DNA of 64,000 nt from Schistosoma mansoni (lineage: Eukaryota > Platyhelminthes > Trematoda > Strigeidida > Schistosomatidae). Below, one piece after another: positions 58,690 to 64,000 of the stretch. The notes under the pieces were generated by a model, which worked only from the letters and a program-made list of their open reading frames with translations, was not told where the DNA came from and did no database searches. The translations under genes and the position numbers were made by a program. The stretch covers positions 62,001 to 126,000 of the forward strand of contig NW_017386109.1 in the NCBI RefSeq assembly GCF_000237925.1, read 5' to 3'. Within the stretch, counting starts at the first letter, position 1; the number at the start of each line of letters is the position of its first letter.

Positions 58690-59340
58690 GTTGATGAACC
58701 TGTGTTAATCCTGACAGTTTGCCTTCCAGTGAAGGTCCAGCTTCTCCTTGAAAATGTTCACTGATGGGGCTGATACCACTTGTCTGGGTAAGGAGTTCCA
58801 GTTCTTGACCACTCGATGAGAAAAACGGGACCCCACCTTTAGTTTATTAGATCGCGGTTTCTGAACCTTCTTGCTATGACCTCGGAAATTATTAGTACTG
58901 GAGGGAGCAAAGAGATAAGAAATATTAACACCCAAATCGTAATTAACGATACAAGATGCCAGTATAAGGTCACCTCTCGTCCTACGATACGACAAGAGGA
59001 AGAGGTTTAGGCGTTTTAAACTCTCATCGTAAGGGAGTTTAAAAAGACCCTTCACTCATTTTGTCCCCACACGCTGGACACGCTCAAGCGATTTAGTATC
59101 CTTTATCAGACATGGGCTAGCTGCTTGGATACAGTACTCTAAGTGTGGCCTTACATAAGTAGGATATAAAATTTGAAACGTCTCGTCAAAGCATATGAAT
59201 GCTCTGCGAAGCGACCATAACGCACGATAACTTTGGCAGCAGCTGCGTTGCAGTGCGTAGTTGTTTTGAAGTCATGACTTATTATTACTCCTAATTCTTT
59301 ATGTTCTTGAACGCGTAGAAGAGATGTGTAATAGCTCAGG
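58690..59340 (-). mobile_element. CR1/Jockey-type LINE fragment (RT C-terminal part)
   Basis: - strand. The part near 59330-59056 resembles HKELGVIISHDFKTTTHCN, then LERVQRVGT, with several stops. 59055-58705 is an open frame: KGLFKLPYDESLKRLNLFLL, SYRRTRGDLILASCIVNYDL, FSHRVVKNWNSLPRQVVSAP, ending KEKLDLHWKANCQD. This is the well-known C-terminal end of CR1/Jockey-like RT proteins of trematodes. 5'-truncated; about 350 bases of it remain open. Confidence 0.85.
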
Positions 59341-59589
59341 TTGGTTGGTTAAGAGTTGACCCCAAACAACCAAGCATATGCTAAAACAGTATTGTTCAAG
59401 TATTCATTCACTTCCTTACCTTTTGTAAGCGTTATATTCCCTATTATCTTATATGGAATGTTGAGAGCCTTTGTTTGTCTGAACAGATAATCCCACGCTC
59501 GACTGTGACTGCGCGAAGATCGAAATAAAGACCTATTCACTACTTCTCTGGTTTCTTCTATCAATAGCACGAGGGTTACCTATAGGCAC

Positions 59590-61980
59590 GAAAGTGGTGA
59601 GCCCTTTTTGAACACAATTTAACCTCATTTCTGTTATTAATTTTTTTTTACTTAATCGTAAAAGTAGACCTGATTATCCGTAAACTAAGTTGAGTATATA
59701 ACTAGTTTATTCCGTATTATCTTAAGTTATTCGTGTTATAGTAACCATTTTTCGTGCTAACTTTATTGCTATATTTGTCACATACCTCATGTCACACTCA
59801 ATAGAAACCCATAATCTGGAGGATTTGTCACCAGTGGTGATGGACACTGTTATAACTACGAAATCCCGACTTCCAGAATTTGATCGTAGTGATCCTGAGT
59901 TGTGGTTTGCTCAACTAGAGCATTATTTCACAAGACACAATATCAAATCTGAAGGGATTCGCTATAGAGACTTGTGTTCTATCCTTCCTCCTTCAGTTGC
60001 CAAAGAAGTCCGTGACTTGATTTTAGATCCACCATCACCACAACCATACACCATCTTAAGACGAGAGATAATAAACCGTTTATCATTATCAGATAGTCAA
60101 AGAACCCAAAGACTTTTTCAAGGTGAAACACTAGGTGATCGGTCGCCGTCACAGTTTTTGCGTCACCTCCAAGTGTTAATGGGTGATAACACGGTGGGTG
60201 AAGCAGTCCTAAAACAAGGATGGATACAAGCTCTCCCATGCTACGTCCAACACTGTTTGGATGCACAAGATCCTGAAACCTCATTATCTCATTTAGCGCG
60301 TATAGCCGATAGAATAATGGAGAGAGGTCCTCCAACTGGACCAGGCACAATAAATCACACACAAAAAGTAGAATCAGCAAAAGACCCCGTCATAGAAGGA
60401 CTCATTGCGAGTGTTAAGAGTCTCACTGAGGCTGTCACCAGAATGCAAATGGGTCATAGAAACAGGAGCAGGTCACCACAACGACCACGATCCAAGTCAC
60501 AAAACAGGTCACAAATGTCCAGACAACCTGGGCAGTTTTGTTGGTACCACTGGAAGTTTGGTGTCAACTCAACCAAGTGCATGCAACCATGCGCCTGGCC
60601 TAAGCATAATTCTAAGACAGCGGGAAACGAGTAACCCCTCCCCAGGTCGCGACGACTGAGGAGGGGCGCCAAAACAGTCGCTTGTTTTATGTTAGAGACA
60701 GAAACTCTGGCTTGAATTTCTTGGTGGATACTGGCGCTGCTCTTAGCATCATCCCTCAAAATAAAACTGAGATTAGTCGAGAAACATCATCAATTACACT
60801 TCAAGCTGCAAATAAAACTAAAATTGCGACATTTGGGCAGAAAAACTTAACCCTAGATTTGGGGTTCAGGAGGCAATTCCCTTGGGTTTTCACGGTAGCC
60901 GACTTAGATCTGGCAATACTGGGGATGGACTTTCTAGAGAGATACGAATTTCTAGTTGACACCAAGAAACGGCGATTAACACTAAAAGAAACTTCGTATT
61001 ACACAAAAGGCAAAGAAAGTCACATCAGCTCTCTTAACTTGATTCAAACTCCTCCAGTAACAACAGCGAAATTCCAAGATATACTCGCGGAATTTCCAAA
61101 CTTAACTAAACCGAACCCACAGCCTTCTAAAGACAAACTAAAAGTAAGTCACACTATCAAAACCGAAGGTGCACCGGTTTTTGCAAAACCCAGGAGACTA
61201 GCACCAGATAAGCTCAAAATCGCTAGGGCCGAGTTTGATTATATGCTACAACTGGGTATTATCCGTCCCTCTGATAGTCAATGGGCATCCCCTTTGCATA
61301 TGGTCCCAAAGAAAAATGAAGGTGACTGGCGACCGTGCGGGGATTACAGAGCCCTCAACCGTCAAACCGTACCAGATAGGTACCCAATACCGCATATCCA
61401 AGATTTCACAAACGGTTTACAGGGTATGAACATATTCACTAAAATTGACTTAGTCAGGGCATATCACAATATCCCAGTGGCTGATGAAGATATCCCCAAG
61501 ACAGCTATTACAACACCCTTTGGCTTATTCGAGTTTATACGCATGCCATTCGGCCTGAGAAATGCGGCACAGACATTTCAAAGATTCATAGACAATCTAC
61601 TTCGAGATATGCCATTTGCGCAGGGGTATATAGACGACTTGTTAATTGCCAGCCCCGATTTGCAATCACACGAACAGCATGTAAAAACAGTGTTAAAAAG
61701 ACTGGATGAACATGGAATAAACATACATCAAAGTAAGTGTGTTTTCGGTGTTCAAACTTTAGAATTTCTCGGTCACACAATAAGCCCAGAAGGGATTAAA
61801 CCGATCAAAAAAGAAGTAGACACCATTAAACAATATCCCATACCTAGTTCTCTGACACAACTGAGAAGTTTTCTAGGTCTAATTAACTTTTATCGCAGAT
61901 TCATACCAGGTTGTGCACAATTAATGCAACCTTTGACTGCCGTTTTTCCGCATCATACTATTGTGTTCAGCTTGGAATAG
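59590..61980 (+). mobile_element. Gypsy-type LTR retrotransposon fossil, incomplete
   Basis: Ty3/gypsy-family fossil on the + strand. Recognisable parts are a leader, a gag-like region (59789-60634) with a basic, Arg/Ser-rich end and a Cys/His cluster, an aspartic protease region ([12 protein letters not shown], near 60715-60760) and a reverse transcriptase region (near 61150-61900). No RNase H, integrase or long terminal repeats are recognisable in the window, so it is a broken, partial copy. The long open stretches suggest a moderately young age. It lies next to the CR1-type fragment in the opposite orientation. Confidence 0.88.
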
Positions 61981-64000
61981 GGTCAGATTTATGTCCGACG
62001 TTTATTAACGGACCGGACTTCTGATTTTGACCCTATCCCAAGACCACAACAGCCAGTTGAGTTTGTCAGCGTTAACTCCGATAGCTGGAGAACTAACCGG
62101 TTATGCTCTTGCTTCTGTGGAAGAGAAGTATATACTGTGTTTGGAGGACAATGTTCAATATCAATACATACTCAGAAGGGTATGTTGCAAGGAGCTGATC
62201 TTCCTTCTCTTTACTTCTGATCTTTCCACATGATCTGCCACCTGCAGAAAACACGGGTTAATTATAATAATGGTCGCACTGTGTGCACAACAACCTCTAC
62301 CTCTTATAGTCTCCTTGAAGTGAAGTTCTTTTCACTCATTAAACAGTGATCTGTTGCCAATGTTCTTACATATAATCCCTCTAAATATCACATTGCTAGC
62401 TCCCGCCTGAGACATGAGCATCACTGAAAACCCCGTTGGAACCCCACATAAAACTAATATCTAGGGTCATCTATCATGGCTTTGGTTTTTCGTCTGACCT
62501 TTCCTGGTTTTCTAATGTCATATTGATATGGAAGACATTGTTCTGTATGAGATCATATAAAGAGGGCAAGAATATATAAAATTACCCTAAATTTACTTAA
62601 ACGAGTAAGAAATTCTTGTATGTTACCTATTATTCTCTAATCTCCTCCATTAATCTTTCCCTAGCTTTTGAGGAAATATTTTTCTGTTTCAGAGAATGTT
62701 AAAGGTAGTTGACAGGGTGTATGGCAAGTCTTTTGAGGCCATTGTGAGTGCGGTTTTGAATAGAAATTTACAATGTTACAAACTCCCGAGACTTCGCTGT
62801 TACGTTTTTCTTCATATATCTTCTGATGGAACAAGACGGTATTTTGTGCATTCATACCATATTGACGCTTCTTCTCCCTAACCTATTATAATGCTCTTGC
62901 TTAAAAAGCACCTTAATAAGAGAGAATTAAACAAAGTAGTCCTACCTTAACTATTCCACCACAATTGACTGGACTTCAGTCACCATGAACATTGTCCGCT
63001 CTGCTTCTCGTCCTCTTTTTATCACCCTTCTTTGCAGCCCCCTCGAGATATTCCATCAAAAACATATGGGATGGGTGACTTCGTCCTACACCATCATTAA
63101 TGCCAAAATGTTCCAGAAGGATATAAGGTTGCGGTTCCTAGGAGCTCTCAACTTTATGTGAATTTATTCTCGTAATTGAATTCAGTCGGAATTTAATAAC
63201 TCTTCTTCATAATAAATGTAACCCTTTGCAACGGTCGATTTAGGTGTATCTCAGATTTCTCGGTACTGCAATCCAATCGATTTATAGTCCTCTTTGTGCG
63301 GCAAATTCTAGAGAGCTATGGCCTACGGTTACGTTAATAGATAAACCTCTATTCCTGGTCATACACCAAGCCCTCCAGACCATTCCACCAACCAGAGTTT
63401 AGCACCCGAAAACCCACGAAAAATAGGTGCTCTATCTTGAGCAATTAGCGTCGCTCAGATGGAACAGATGATTGCTCACACAACAGTGTACTGCATTCAA
63501 CATCCGAAACATATTTTCTCAGAAAATCAGACGGGACAGAATAACTCACCAATCCTGTCTAATAAAGTCGAATGATAGTGGCCATAAGTCTTCATACAAC
63601 CTTATGAAGAGAGTGCACGAAACTCCGAGTATCCTATCTAGAAACTCTTCAATAATACACAGCTCTCACTGTAGGAGGCAATTTCTTACAGGTGCAACTC
63701 TAAGCTATTCTCTGGACTGTCGAGCACAGAGTCTCGGTTTGGCCAAAGAACAAGTAAGCCATTTGGCTTAATAAACTTTATCTGTTTCTAAAACGTAAAT
63801 TAACAACATAAGTATGAAAGTAACCAGTACAGTCTATTACATAGGGAAAAGGGGAGACATAAATGACATACCGAACAGTAACTGGAGACTAGGGAAAATG
63901 AGTCAACAAGACGAATATTGTTTCAGAATGAACATAAAATTGTGATTGGTGGATAAACAAGGCATACTCGTACAAGGTCAAAGAAAGTTAGCGTGGTGGT
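61981..64000. other. Unassigned right end of the window
   Basis: No repeat family or gene recognised with confidence. Short open frames at 62027-62233, 62696-62881 (after a good acceptor TTTCTGTTTCAG ending at 62693) and 63472-63771 have no family resemblance that I can see. A slightly higher GC content than the introns suggests further old repeats. Confidence 0.4.

Noticed and set aside
59979-60759. Minus-strand open frames across the gypsy-type fossil
   Set aside because: Antisense shadows of the gag and protease regions.

Overview
The window is nuclear DNA of a metazoan with an AT-rich genome, very probably a blood fluke of the genus Schistosoma. Four things support this. The host genes have many exons, short exons and kilobase-sized introns. 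The interspersed repeats are RTE-type and CR1/Jockey-type LINEs of the schistosome SR/Perere kind. There are many copies of a tRNA-like, hammerhead-ribozyme-bearing repeat of the Sm-alpha kind. A gypsy-type fossil is also present.

Two host genes converge tail to tail. On the + strand, 190-31746 is the 3' half of a spectraplakin (dystonin/MACF1/shot family). Spectrin-repeat exons lie at 190-12017, two EF-hands straddle the 12017/18799 splice, the GAS2 microtubule-binding module spans 18799-20702, and there are two alternative C-termini. One is a Ser/Asn-rich exon with its own stop (22113-22633). The other runs through 28635-29117 and 31424-31746 and carries an S-x-I-P motif of the EB1-binding type. 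The choice is made at a GC-AG donor at 20703. The gene continues upstream of the window.

On the - strand, 53817-36119 is a complete SIRT1-type NAD-dependent deacetylase in six coding exons (682 residues when the inferred exons are joined). It has a conserved catalytic core and C-terminal ESA-like segment, and two lineage-specific acidic or low-complexity insertions. The roughly 4.4 kb between the two stop codons holds AT-rich DNA and compound hammerhead repeats.

SIRT1 intron 1 (46394-53570) is occupied mainly by a decayed, near full-length RTE LINE on the - strand (about 47290-52170). A second, 5'-truncated RTE copy is inserted into it on the + strand (49885-50692), with a clear 10-bp target-site duplication. 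SIRT1 intron 4 holds a long inverted repeat and a small + strand gene-like cassette that I could not identify.

Upstream of SIRT1 (53830-59340) I see no certain gene, only one candidate first exon (55797-55959) and LINE tails. A CR1/Jockey-type RT fragment (58690-59340, -) adjoins an incomplete gypsy-type fossil (about 59590-61980, +). The last 2 kb contain nothing I can assign.

The most notable non-coding signal is at least ten hammerhead-like loci in 64 kb, some in compound or inverted arrangements that were inserted as single units longer than one repeat.
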